Shown: piece by piece, positions 7,871 through 14,824 of the stretch
Layout of the letters: each line of letters opens with the position of its first letter
How positions within the stretch are numbered: position 1 is the first letter of the stretch
Source of the DNA: Candidatus Aenigmatarchaeota archaeon
Lineage (GTDB): Archaea > Aenigmatarchaeota > Aenigmatarchaeia > CG10238-14 > SCSR01
Assembly: GCA_030616125.1 (NCBI GenBank)
Contig: JAUWXZ010000003.1
Span: 1-19,768 of the forward strand
Reading direction: 5' to 3'
Length of the DNA stretch: 19,768 nucleotides
Notes under the pieces: model-generated
Seen by the model: the letters and a program-made list of their open reading frames with translations, nothing else
Databases searched by the model: none
Told to the model about the DNA's origin: nothing
Translations under genes and position numbers: made by a program

Positions 7871-8428
7871 TTATTCCTCTTTGGAAATTAAAGCAGGACA
7901 ATTAATACATTGATCTGTTTCCCCTCTTCTTATTCCACAAGGGGCAATCTCATTTTGTTTTGGATTTGGGGTAATTCTGAGCTGGGAATATTCTGGAATT
8001 ATGGTCATGTTGCTTATGTTAACCTCTATATGTCTTATCCCAGGTTCTGATCTAATTTGTTTGTTGAGAAAATCTTCCATTTGAGCTATACTTTCCGTTG
8101 CTATGCTAAGGATAAAATTATGATTTCCAGAGGTTTTTGTCATATGAAATAATAGTGGACAGTTTCTTAGTCTTCTGACAAGTATGTTAACTTCTTCTGG
8201 ATCAGCCTCTATCCCCACGATTGCAGAGGTGGGGAGGATGTTTTGCGGGTCAATGAGCGCCGAAACTTTTATTATTTTTTTGTCTATTAATCTTTCTACC
8301 CTTTCTTTTGTTGCTGCTGGAGTAACACCGAACTTTTTGGCTAGTGCCGTATACTTAATTCTTCCATCTTTTTGTAGCTCAGAAATTAAGGTTTTATTTG
8401 ATTCACCTAAAAATTTTTTACTTTTCAT
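7871..8428 (-). CDS. Lrp/AsnC-family transcription regulator with cysteine-rich tail
   Basis: This 185-residue DNA-binding regulator has an N-terminal helix-turn-helix (about 10-52; ISELQKDGRIKYTALAKKFG, then TPAATKERVERLIDKKII) and a RAM-type ligand and oligomerisation domain (about 66-145). Most archaeal Lrp proteins end near residue 150. This one adds about 35 residues with Cys164, Cys174 and Cys177 (C-x9-C-x2-C), which could hold a metal or react to redox state. Upstream, AAAATC at 8432-8437 and GATTTT at 8452-8457 form an inverted repeat that may be an autoregulatory operator, though the arms are short. The partner gene follows after one base. Confidence 0.9.
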   Translation of the reverse strand: MKSKKFLGESNKTLISELQKDGRIKYTALAKKFGVTPAATKERVERLIDKKIIKVSALIDPQNILPTSAIVGIEADPEEVNILVRRLRNCPLLFHMTKTSGNHNFILSIATESIAQMEDFLNKQIRSEPGIRHIEVNISNMTIIPEYSQLRITPNPKQNEIAPCGIRRGETDQCINCPALISKEE

Positions 8429-8488
8429 TTAAAATCAATGTAAATTTTTAGATTTTCAACTATTTAAGCTTTATTTTTTATAGGCAAA

Positions 8489-8502
8489 CTATAAGTATAT
8501 TA
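8489..8502 (+). promoter_or_regulatory. TATA-like element upstream of the zinc-ribbon operon
   Basis: ACTATAAGTATATT is centred about 27 bp before ATG 8523 and about 71 bp before ATG 8567. By the spacing used elsewhere in this window the transcript would start at or next to 8523, the first codon of the short leader ORF, and not at the zinc-ribbon gene. Confidence 0.45.
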
Positions 8503-8522
8503 AAAAACAAGTTAAAACCAAG

Positions 8523-8564
8523 ATGAGGGAGTTAATTGATGACCAAATTAAAAAGAGTTGCTAA
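8523..8564 (+). CDS. Possible 13-residue leader ORF
   Basis: ATG 8523 opens a frame encoding MRELIDDQIKKSC and ends in TAA at 8562-8564, two bases before the zinc-ribbon ATG at 8567. It starts where a leaderless transcript from the TATA-like element should begin. It could couple translation into the next gene, or be chance; so short a frame has no independent coding evidence. Confidence 0.35.
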   Translation: MRELIDDQIKKSC

Positions 8565-8566
8565 AA

Positions 8567-9052
8567 ATGGAAGAAACAGTTATTTGCAGATTGTGTTTAG
8601 AACCAATTTATAATTTCATTTGTGTTAATTGTTTAGGAAAATCAGTTTCTCGATGGCTAAGTAAAATGAACTCAAGTTTGCTCAGTGGTTCTCAAAAGTT
8701 CCACAATTTTTTACTAAACAAATTTTCATCAGACCAAAATCATGAGTTTTGTATCAAATGCAAAAATACGATAGATACTGTTATTTGTCCTTATTGCTAT
8801 GTTAAAGAAATCTTTTGGTGGGTCTTTGATGAAGACGCAACTTTGGCTAATAAATTTGCTAAACAGTTTAACTATGATTTTATGGGGTTGGGCTATTTAC
8901 CTAATGTCAAAACAAGAAATTTGACGCCTCCGGCAATAGTTGTTAAGGGGGAAAGATCAGATATAAGCATATGTGAGAGTTGTGGGCAAGTATCTTATGA
9001 CCTAAAGGAAAAAAATGGAAGCTGGCTATGTGAAAGCTGTGGGGATCTGTGA
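8567..9052 (+). CDS. Triple zinc-ribbon protein of unknown function
   Basis: The 161-residue protein contains three four-cysteine knuckles: Cys7/10/19/22, Cys62/65/74/77 and Cys136/139/155/158. The first two share the spacing C-x2-C-x8-C-x2-C and are each followed by an aromatic helix (VSRWL, IFWWVF), so they look like an internal duplication. The third (CESCG...CESCG) is a classical zinc ribbon at the C-terminus. I do not recognise the whole protein; nucleic-acid or ribosome binding is a reasonable guess only. ATG 8567 was preferred to the in-frame TTG 8558. The next gene starts directly after its TGA, indicating an operon. Confidence 0.75.
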   Translation: MEETVICRLCLEPIYNFICVNCLGKSVSRWLSKMNSSLLSGSQKFHNFLLNKFSSDQNHEFCIKCKNTIDTVICPYCYVKEIFWWVFDEDATLANKFAKQFNYDFMGLGYLPNVKTRNLTPPAIVVKGERSDISICESCGQVSYDLKEKNGSWLCESCGDL

Positions 9053-9601
9053 TTGGTTTTTGATATGGTACCTAATAGATTCTTGCTTCTAATCGAGAAA
9101 AGTAATCTTTTGATACCAGTAGCTGAAAAGCTTGCTAATTATGAATGCGGACCTGTTTATTCGATTGCTAGTGACAACTTTGACGCTTTAGCAGATCTAA
9201 AGACCGATAAAGAGTTCATTGAAAAAATATGTTCTGATTTTGGGATAAGCAGAAAAAATGTATTTGGAGTAAAGACTGAGTTATACAAAAAACCGACTCC
9301 AAGACAAGAATATGTTGTGTTTAAAATAAAAATGAAGGGAAAATTCTTTAAACCTTTACAAGACTATACCAAGCAACAAGATAAAATAGATAAGATTTAT
9401 ATTTGTACTGATAACACACTTTTCATCCATTTGAACATAAATTCGCTATGTGAAGCCAGTAATTTTGAAGACATGTTTTACGAAAATCTAGGAGAATATA
9501 TTGACAGAAGAATGAAAAGAAGTGTGACGTACTCGGTTCTTAAAGAATTTAAAAAATCTAGCATTGGACCAACAATTGCTGAAGCTGGAGCATTGGCCTA
9601 G
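9053..9601 (+). CDS. Unidentified 182-residue partner of the zinc-ribbon protein
   Basis: The protein is soluble, alpha/beta in character, with no family I recognise. Visible features are strand-like FLLLIE near the start, a basic central stretch (KPTPRQEYVVFKIKMKGKFFKP), IYICTDNTLFIHLNI and a helical, basic C-terminus. Two starts are possible: TTG 9053, which abuts the previous stop and has GGGGAT about 6 bases upstream, or ATG 9065. The abutting start was chosen. Back-to-back arrangement with the triple zinc ribbon suggests the two act together. Its stop TAG lies in a CTAG shared with the stop of the convergent gene. Confidence 0.65.
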   Translation: MVFDMVPNRFLLLIEKSNLLIPVAEKLANYECGPVYSIASDNFDALADLKTDKEFIEKICSDFGISRKNVFGVKTELYKKPTPRQEYVVFKIKMKGKFFKPLQDYTKQQDKIDKIYICTDNTLFIHLNINSLCEASNFEDMFYENLGEYIDRRMKRSVTYSVLKEFKKSSIGPTIAEAGALA

Positions 9602-9843
9602 CCACTTTTTGCCATATCGTACATTTCTTTTATCATTTTTTCTATTGCGATAATTCTTTCATTCAAACTTTCATACTGAGTTCTTAAGCTATCCATCTGA
9701 GCTAAAATTAAGTCCATCTTTACCTTTACATTTTCTGCAGTTGTTGTTTCAGCGCTGACTTTTGGTTTTTCTACTTCTGGTGGTAATTCTACTTCAGTTA
9801 ATGGTTTTTCTTTTTTCTTTCTTCTCAAAAATCCAAATACCAT
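9598..9843 (-). CDS. Small coiled-coil protein
   Basis: This 81-residue protein has three parts: a basic N-terminus (GFLRRKKKEK), a proline/glutamate-rich linker (about 15-35) and a C-terminal heptad-patterned helix (about 38-77, DLILAQMDSLRTQYESLNER) that should form a coiled coil. I assign no function; short coiled coils of this kind often mediate oligomerisation. ATG 9843 has GTGA 4 bases upstream, immediately after the TAA of the preceding paralogue gene, so it is the third member of that minus-strand operon. Confidence 0.65.
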   Translation of the reverse strand: MVFGFLRRKKKEKPLTEVELPPEVEKPKVSAETTTAENVKVKMDLILAQMDSLRTQYESLNERIIAIEKMIKEMYDMAKSG

Positions 9844-9851
9844 AAAATCAC

Positions 9852-10355
9852 TTAGGCCACAGGTATATTTAAATTGGTTCTAAATTCTCTCCAGGTTTTA
9901 TCTACTAAACTCTGACATATTTTAAGATAACCTCTTCTTACATCTCTATAAAAAAGTTTATTGTAAATCTTAAGAAAACCTTTATAAATTGGTAATTTTT
10001 GAAAAGCAGATTTTCTTTCGTATTCTGTCTTAAGCTTTGCGCTCAGAAGAATTGTCACCTTTCCTTCCTTGGCAGGATCCGAAGGCTGAGTTCCTTGAAT
10101 AACTACCTCAACAAAAAATCTACTTCTGGAATCGATACCTTTGTTAACATAAATTCTCACATAAAATTGTCTAGGGTCTGCTATTGTGTCCCATTTAAAA
10201 TCCCTTTCCCACAGATCAACCCAAGTAATTTCCCACACTCTTGATAAAATATCTGCGACTTTTTGGTAAATTTCAAAAGGATTTGTTCCAACATGTTCTA
10301 TTTTTATTTGACCTCTTGGAGCTAGACAATCATCTTCTAGAATCCATTTTGCCAT
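9852..10355 (-). CDS. Unknown conserved protein, second of two tandem paralogues
   Basis: The 167-residue protein shares a scaffold with the gene just upstream: DDCL-x-P-x-G near the N-terminus, then G-x-NP, an amphipathic helix, an acidic strand ending in WD, KG-x-D, a PS...EG segment, TEY, and Y(R/K)D-x-R near the C-terminus followed by a long helix. Predicted layout is a two-layer alpha/beta domain flanked by helices. No catalytic motif is obvious and I do not recognise the family. ATG 10355 is 4 bases past the upstream stop, with GTGA overlapping that stop. Confidence 0.75.
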   Translation of the reverse strand: MAKWILEDDCLAPRGQIKIEHVGTNPFEIYQKVADILSRVWEITWVDLWERDFKWDTIADPRQFYVRIYVNKGIDSRSRFFVEVVIQGTQPSDPAKEGKVTILLSAKLKTEYERKSAFQKLPIYKGFLKIYNKLFYRDVRRGYLKICQSLVDKTWREFRTNLNIPVA

Positions 10356-10359
10356 TTGA

Positions 10360-10887
10360 TCACTTTGCTCTTTGCAATAAATTTAGAAAAGATTTTAATT
10401 CTGATTGAAAATGTTTTACTAGCTCAGTACACCTATCCTTGAATTTTTCCCTTGTATCCTTATAAATTACTCGATGATAAAAAACTCTAAAAATCTCATA
10501 GAGCAAGCTTCTTTGCCACAAAGTATCTTGAGGATATTCGGTTCTTATGAACGACTCTATTTTTATGGTTGCATTGCCTTCTTTTCCAAACTCCCTGCTC
10601 GGTTTTGCACTTCCGCTTAGGTCAACATTAATTTGCATATTAGTGAAATTGTCCAAACCTTTAATCATTCCAAACTTTACTGAAAAGGTTTCTTCTGCTT
10701 TGCTTCTATCCCAACTAATCTCCTTTTCTTGAATGTCTTTTTCTTCAGCTTTAAAAATTGTTGAGAATAATTTTTTAATCTGATGATAAAGATTTTGGGG
10801 ATTTGGTCCAGTATAAGTCAAAGTTACTTTTCCTGGTGGAGGTAAGCAATCATCATGAATTACAAGCTTTGTTCTTGCAAAAACCAT
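10360..10887 (-). CDS. Unknown conserved protein, first of two tandem paralogues
   Basis: Counting from ATG 10887 the protein has 175 residues and aligns along its length with the next gene: HDDCLPPPGK against EDDCLAPRGQ, TGPNP against GTNP, EISWD against FKWD, KGLDN against KGIDS, FGKEGNATI against AKEGKVTI, RTEYPQ against KTEYER, and YKDTREKF against YRDVRRGY. A GTG at 10896 is an alternative start, but its GTGA is better explained as the ribosome-binding core 5 bases before ATG 10887. This is the first gene of a three-gene operon and is divergent from the 10958 gene across about 70 bp. Function unknown. Confidence 0.75.
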   Translation of the reverse strand: MVFARTKLVIHDDCLPPPGKVTLTYTGPNPQNLYHQIKKLFSTIFKAEEKDIQEKEISWDRSKAEETFSVKFGMIKGLDNFTNMQINVDLSGSAKPSREFGKEGNATIKIESFIRTEYPQDTLWQRSLLYEIFRVFYHRVIYKDTREKFKDRCTELVKHFQSELKSFLNLLQRAK

Positions 10888-10927
10888 AGGGCTCACTTAA
10901 ATAAATATTGGAAAGAAAAGCTAAAAA

Positions 10928-10937
10928 GATATTAATT
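10928..10937. promoter_or_regulatory. AT-rich promoter element between divergent operons
   Basis: GATATTAATT is centred about 25 bp before ATG 10958, the leaderless spacing. On the minus strand it reads AATTAATATC and would start the paralogue operon's transcript near 10906, leaving a leader of about 19 nt with the GTGA core. Confidence 0.4.
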
Positions 10938-10957
10938 TTTCTTTTTAATTTTAGCTT

Positions 10958-11101
10958 ATGAGAATGCTTGGTGCAATACTTTTAATGATTGGAATTTTGT
11001 TTTTGTTTAGCTGTTGGAATCAAAAAAGACTTGGGGCATTCTTGCTTCAAATAGCCCTTGCTCCAATTTTTATTCATTCAGGATTACAATTATTAAAGTG
11101 A
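10958..11101 (+). CDS. 47-residue two-helix membrane protein
   Basis: ATG 10958 to TGA 11101 encodes 47 residues: a hydrophobic helix from about 3 to 19 (LGAILLMIGILFLF), a short polar turn WNQKRLG, and a second hydrophobic helix from about 27 to 46. The turn is basic, so both ends are likely on the same side of the membrane. It heads the large plus-strand cluster with a TATA-like box at leaderless spacing. The next small gene starts 4 bases after its stop with overlapping GTGA repeats. Function unknown. Confidence 0.55.
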   Translation: MRMLGAILLMIGILFLFSCWNQKRLGAFLLQIALAPIFIHSGLQLLK

Positions 11102-11105
11102 GTGA

Positions 11106-11267
11106 ATGATTAGAAAAATAGCTGGAATTGTAAGTTTCTTAGTAGGACTTTTGATAATAATAGGGTTTCCTTGGATTAGGCATTATCAACCAGAACAAAT
11201 GGCCAGGACCGGAGTTCTAGTTGGAATCGTCTTACTAGGGTTAGGAGTATACTTAATGAAAACTTAA
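11106..11267 (+). CDS. 53-residue two-helix membrane protein
   Basis: ATG 11106 to TAA 11267 encodes 53 residues. A basic start (MIRKIAG) leads into helix 1 (about 6-24), a polar loop RHYQPEQMART and helix 2 (about 35-51). The helix-loop-helix plan matches its upstream neighbour, though sequence similarity is weak. GTGAGTGA directly precedes the ATG and overlaps the upstream stop, which indicates translational coupling. The large 591-residue gene begins 25 bp later. I do not recognise it. Confidence 0.55.
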   Translation: MIRKIAGIVSFLVGLLIIIGFPWIRHYQPEQMARTGVLVGIVLLGLGVYLMKT

Positions 11268-11292
11268 GATGAAAAAAGTTTAATTTTAATAT

Positions 11293-13068
11293 ATGCCAAT
11301 CAAATATCCAGAAGGCCCTCCTCCTGCAGGAGAGGATTTGCCAGAAGAATTGAGATTAAAACCAGGAGAGGGAATAAATCTTGTTGCTTTTTCTCAGGAA
11401 GAAACTCTAGATTTTGGTGGTCCTGTTGGAAAATGTACAGGAGTATATTACGGAATTTCTTTTCAATTACCAAAATGGGGGTTTCAAGTTTTTAAAGTAG
11501 ATGAGGGAATTTTTGTTTCTCCAGTTTTTAGAGATTACTATAATTTGACTATTGCCCAGAAAGGAGACTTAGAAGCAAGAATTAAAGAAGGATTAAGAAG
11601 TATTTCTACAGCTATTTCAGACCTAGAATTAGTTACCCATGATCTAAGAAAGTATAAAGAGTTTATGGATTATTTCAAAGAAATTGAAGAGGGAAAAAGA
11701 GAAAAAAAGCCAGAAAAGATTAAAAAAGGAGACCAAACCCTCAAATCAATTTTTATAGATCAAGTCGATGTGCACACTGGCGAAGGAATTGCCTTGAAAT
11801 TAATCGCTTCAAGATGGCCGACTATCATTGCAGACTTTATGCAATTAACAGATGAAGATATAGAACCAAAAAAAATCAAAGAAAAACTCAAAGTTTCAGA
11901 GGCAGAAGGTGTCGTCCTAGCAACAAAAAACAAATTATACCAAGAATGGAGGGACAAACTTTTTAGACCAACTGTGGAAGAAAGATATAGAAGTTTATTC
12001 GGTTCAGTAGAGGCGAGAAAAACTTCCGTAAGAGAATATAAAGAAAATCTTAAACCAACCATTGTTAGATTTAAACTGATAACAGACGCCTTATCAAAAC
12101 CACTTGGACCTGGGGATGCTCGCAAGTCATTTTTTAGACCAGACGCTCAGGCATATTCAATAGATTCTATGACTCTCTGGGCTTGGAAACCGATTGTTCC
12201 CTCTGAAAAATATAAGGTTACAAGGGAGTTGCCTTTAGATAAAATTCATGCTTCTAAAGTAGGGTTTAGAAAGAATGAAATATTCCTTTTACATAAGGAG
12301 TTTGACAAGCCTGAAGGAAAATGGGATGAAATGGTTGCAGCTTTGCCTCAAGAGCCTTCGATAGATAAGGTTGTGAGGAGAATAATATCTAGAATAGAGG
12401 GAGAACATAGCGTTAAAATTTCTGCTTCAGATATATTCAATGCAAGAAAAATCTTAGTGGACCAATTCAAAGTTTCTTACAAGGGAACTAAAGAAGGTCA
12501 AGTATGGTTTTTTAGTCCATATTATGCTCTTATCGAAATTCCACTAATAAGAGTAGTTATGAGAATGCCTGGCGGGGCTGAAATTGAAGGATTGTCCGTT
12601 AAGAATTTAAAAGGCATGACCCAAACACAGAACATAATAATCGCTCGCTGTATTGAATTAATTGCAAGGGACAGAGAAATGCATAACTATGTTAATCAGT
12701 TGTTAGGAGAATATGGAATGGCTGGGAAAAGGGTTGAAGAATTAGTAAAAGCGGAATATCCAGAAATTTATTTAAAAGAGGATGAACAGAAGAAATGGGA
12801 ACAAGAGAAGAAAAAATTGGAAAAATGGAAAAAAGTTCCAATAACAATTAAAGATGTAATTAAAAAAATTAGAGTTGGAATAGGAAAAATTTTCAAAACA
12901 TTGGGATGGGAACTTGTATTCTTAAGAGCAGAAGGTCCATACGAGTTTGCTTTTTACGATCGAATCTCAAAATTTTATCTAGCAGAAACAGGAGCTTATT
13001 TTAGAGCTGTTAAAGATTTTTTAAAAGCTCAATTCGGAGTTCCAGGAGTAGAATTAAAATATATTTAG
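11293..13068 (+). CDS. Large soluble protein of unknown family
   Basis: This 591-residue protein has no signal peptide and no P-loop or catalytic motif that I recognise. Visible regions are a proline-rich N-terminus (PEGPPPAGEDLPEELRLKPG), a beta-rich part (about 28-80, GVYYGISFQLPKWGFQVFKV), and long charged helices (about 90-270). A mixed alpha/beta middle follows (about 285-470, including WFFSPYYALIEIPLIRVVMR), then a lysine/glutamate-rich coiled helix (about 497-517) and a C-terminal helical tail. The early proline-rich stretch suggests an unstructured leader. No clear ribosome-binding site precedes ATG 11293. It ends 9 bp before the likely ATT start of the TIM-barrel gene, so the two are probably produced together. 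Confidence 0.75.
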   Translation: MPIKYPEGPPPAGEDLPEELRLKPGEGINLVAFSQEETLDFGGPVGKCTGVYYGISFQLPKWGFQVFKVDEGIFVSPVFRDYYNLTIAQKGDLEARIKEGLRSISTAISDLELVTHDLRKYKEFMDYFKEIEEGKREKKPEKIKKGDQTLKSIFIDQVDVHTGEGIALKLIASRWPTIIADFMQLTDEDIEPKKIKEKLKVSEAEGVVLATKNKLYQEWRDKLFRPTVEERYRSLFGSVEARKTSVREYKENLKPTIVRFKLITDALSKPLGPGDARKSFFRPDAQAYSIDSMTLWAWKPIVPSEKYKVTRELPLDKIHASKVGFRKNEIFLLHKEFDKPEGKWDEMVAALPQEPSIDKVVRRIISRIEGEHSVKISASDIFNARKILVDQFKVSYKGTKEGQVWFFSPYYALIEIPLIRVVMRMPGGAEIEGLSVKNLKGMTQTQNIIIARCIELIARDREMHNYVNQLLGEYGMAGKRVEELVKAEYPEIYLKEDEQKKWEQEKKKLEKWKKVPITIKDVIKKIRVGIGKIFKTLGWELVFLRAEGPYEFAFYDRISKFYLAETGAYFRAVKDFLKAQFGVPGVELKYI

Positions 13069-13072
13069 GTGA
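13067..13072 (+). promoter_or_regulatory. Ribosome-binding site that points to an ATT start
   Basis: AGGTGA overlaps the TAG stop of the 591-residue gene and lies 5 bases before ATT 13078. The nearest ATG (13126) is more than 50 bases away and has no ribosome-binding core before it. The same GTGA spacing of 4-5 bases precedes several other starts in this window. Confidence 0.6.
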
Positions 13073-13077
13073 GATAA

Positions 13078-14823
13078 ATTCCAGAATTACCAAAACCTCA
13101 ATTTAAGGTTGGAACAACTCCTGGTATGTATGGAGTTGCAAGAACTTCTGAGCTAGCTTCTGCTTTGAGAAAATTTGGTTTTGGAATTACAAAAGGAGTA
13201 GAAGTTTTGGAATCTATACTAGATGTTCCTCATGAAATTAGTTACAGCGAGGGAAAGGAAATAAGGGATTTAACAGAAAAAATGGGAGTCGAAGCTCTGA
13301 TTCATGGCGCTTTGGACACACCAGTAACAATGGGTGAAATGGAATTATGGAGAAGAGCTCAAGACACGATGGAAAGGTCTATCAGGTCAGCGATTATGTG
13401 TGGAGCAAGTTATGTTCTTTTTCACGGAAGTGTTTGGAGATGGCCAGAAACTTTAACAGCTGCTGAACTTCCTGTTTCATGGACAATGGTTGACGAACTT
13501 GGAAGACCTATTAGAGAAAGACTTAAAGAACCAGAAGAGAAAGAACTTAGGGAATGGTTTGTTGAAAAATATTGGAGAACCTATGCAGGCTATATACTGC
13601 TTCCGGAAGAGGATAGATTAATTGAGGCAGAAATTCTAGCAAAAACCCGTGAATTAGAAGAAAAGCTTGGAGAAAGGTTAAGGAAAGGTGAGAAAGAAGC
13701 TGTAGAGGAATTTACAAGAGAGCGTGGAAAGTTTTATGAAACAAAGATAAAAGAAGTACTTAAAGAACATCTAGAAGAAGGGAAAAAATGGCTCCATGAA
13801 GACAGAGGAAACCCCGTCGATATCTATAGGATAATGGCTCATTATCTCTTGCTTAAAAAAGATCCAATAGGTGAAGAGCTTTCAAAAATGTATAGAAAAG
13901 AATTGGAGGAGGCTGGTCTTCTACCAATACCCACAGAAAGTAAAAAAATAGAAGAATGGGTGGGCAATTTACTTAAAAGGTCAAAAGAGGCTGGAAAAAA
14001 ACCGTTAGCAGATTTTTATTATGCGATAGTAGCTTCCAAATATTACGAGGGTCATCTTAAAAAACTTCTTGAAACCGTAGAAAATTTCATTAAAAAAGAA
14101 GTTCCTATTCTTGAAGTACCACCGGATGAGAAGGAAAAACTCAAAAAGATAGCTAAAGAAATAAAAATAACTATTGAAACGCCTTTTATAGGAGGGGCTT
14201 ATGCCGGAATGATGACCCTGTGGCATCCCAGACAAATATATGCTGCTGTAAAAAGTTTCAGAAAAGCTCTTCAAACTGAAAAAATTTTCATGACAATAGA
14301 CTTTGAACATACTGCAGTCGAAGGTGTGGATCCTTATAAAGAAATTCCAGAATTTACAAAACTTGCTCCTGATGCTGGAAAATTTATTCTTTCATTACAT
14401 GTGACCAAGCCAACCCCCCTACATCACCATCTGGAAGTTGAGCCCGGAGATGTGGAAATTTATAAACTGCTCTGGAATTTAAGAAAAGCTGGTATGGGAA
14501 AATATTTTACAGTTTATTTGATATTTGAAAGAGGTGGAGAAGCAGAGCCTTATAAGAGAAGCATCACAGCTTTGAAGATAATGGTAGATCATTTAGAAAA
14601 AAACATAGCTCCAGAAGAATTAATAAAACGTCCAGAATTTTTTGGTGTTACAACCGGGGAAATTGCCTCTGAAGAAAGACAATTAGCAACTATAAGAGAA
14701 CACGCCCGTGATCCTTTAAAGGGTTTAATCACAGTACCAGAAGAAGCTTATACTTTTCTTGGAAGAGCAGCAACAGAAAAAGGTAAAAGACCTGAAGAAT
14801 GGAAGAAGGAAGAGCTCAGATAA
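13078..14823 (+). CDS. Endonuclease IV/xylose-isomerase-like TIM barrel with large helical insertion
   Basis: From ATT 13078 the protein has 581 residues; numbers here count from Met at 13126. The metal-site pattern of the AP endonuclease IV superfamily is visible: His60 (LIHGA), His100 (LFHGS), Glu351 (TIETP), Asp392 and His395 (IDFEHTAVEGVD, compare ID-x-x-H-x-x-x-x-G-x-D in Nfo), His425 (SLHVT), His433/435, Glu468 (IFERGGE). Residues about 105-340 are a charged, mostly helical insertion absent from standard members. It probably cleaves DNA at abasic sites or isomerises a sugar; which one cannot be told. The ATT start restores PELPKPQFKVGTTPG, which supplies the first barrel strand. The downstream nucleotidyltransferases suggest a nucleic-acid role. 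Confidence 0.75.
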   Translation: MPELPKPQFKVGTTPGMYGVARTSELASALRKFGFGITKGVEVLESILDVPHEISYSEGKEIRDLTEKMGVEALIHGALDTPVTMGEMELWRRAQDTMERSIRSAIMCGASYVLFHGSVWRWPETLTAAELPVSWTMVDELGRPIRERLKEPEEKELREWFVEKYWRTYAGYILLPEEDRLIEAEILAKTRELEEKLGERLRKGEKEAVEEFTRERGKFYETKIKEVLKEHLEEGKKWLHEDRGNPVDIYRIMAHYLLLKKDPIGEELSKMYRKELEEAGLLPIPTESKKIEEWVGNLLKRSKEAGKKPLADFYYAIVASKYYEGHLKKLLETVENFIKKEVPILEVPPDEKEKLKKIAKEIKITIETPFIGGAYAGMMTLWHPRQIYAAVKSFRKALQTEKIFMTIDFEHTAVEGVDPYKEIPEFTKLAPDAGKFILSLHVTKPTPLHHHLEVEPGDVEIYKLLWNLRKAGMGKYFTVYLIFERGGEAEPYKRSITALKIMVDHLEKNIAPEELIKRPEFFGVTTGEIASEERQLATIREHARDPLKGLITVPEEAYTFLGRAATEKGKRPEEWKKEELR

Positions 14824-14824
14824 G

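Noticed and set aside
9065..9067. ATG as the start of the 182-residue gene
   Set aside because: It is possible, but TTG 9053 abuts the upstream stop and has a better-placed purine-rich site; the difference is only four residues.
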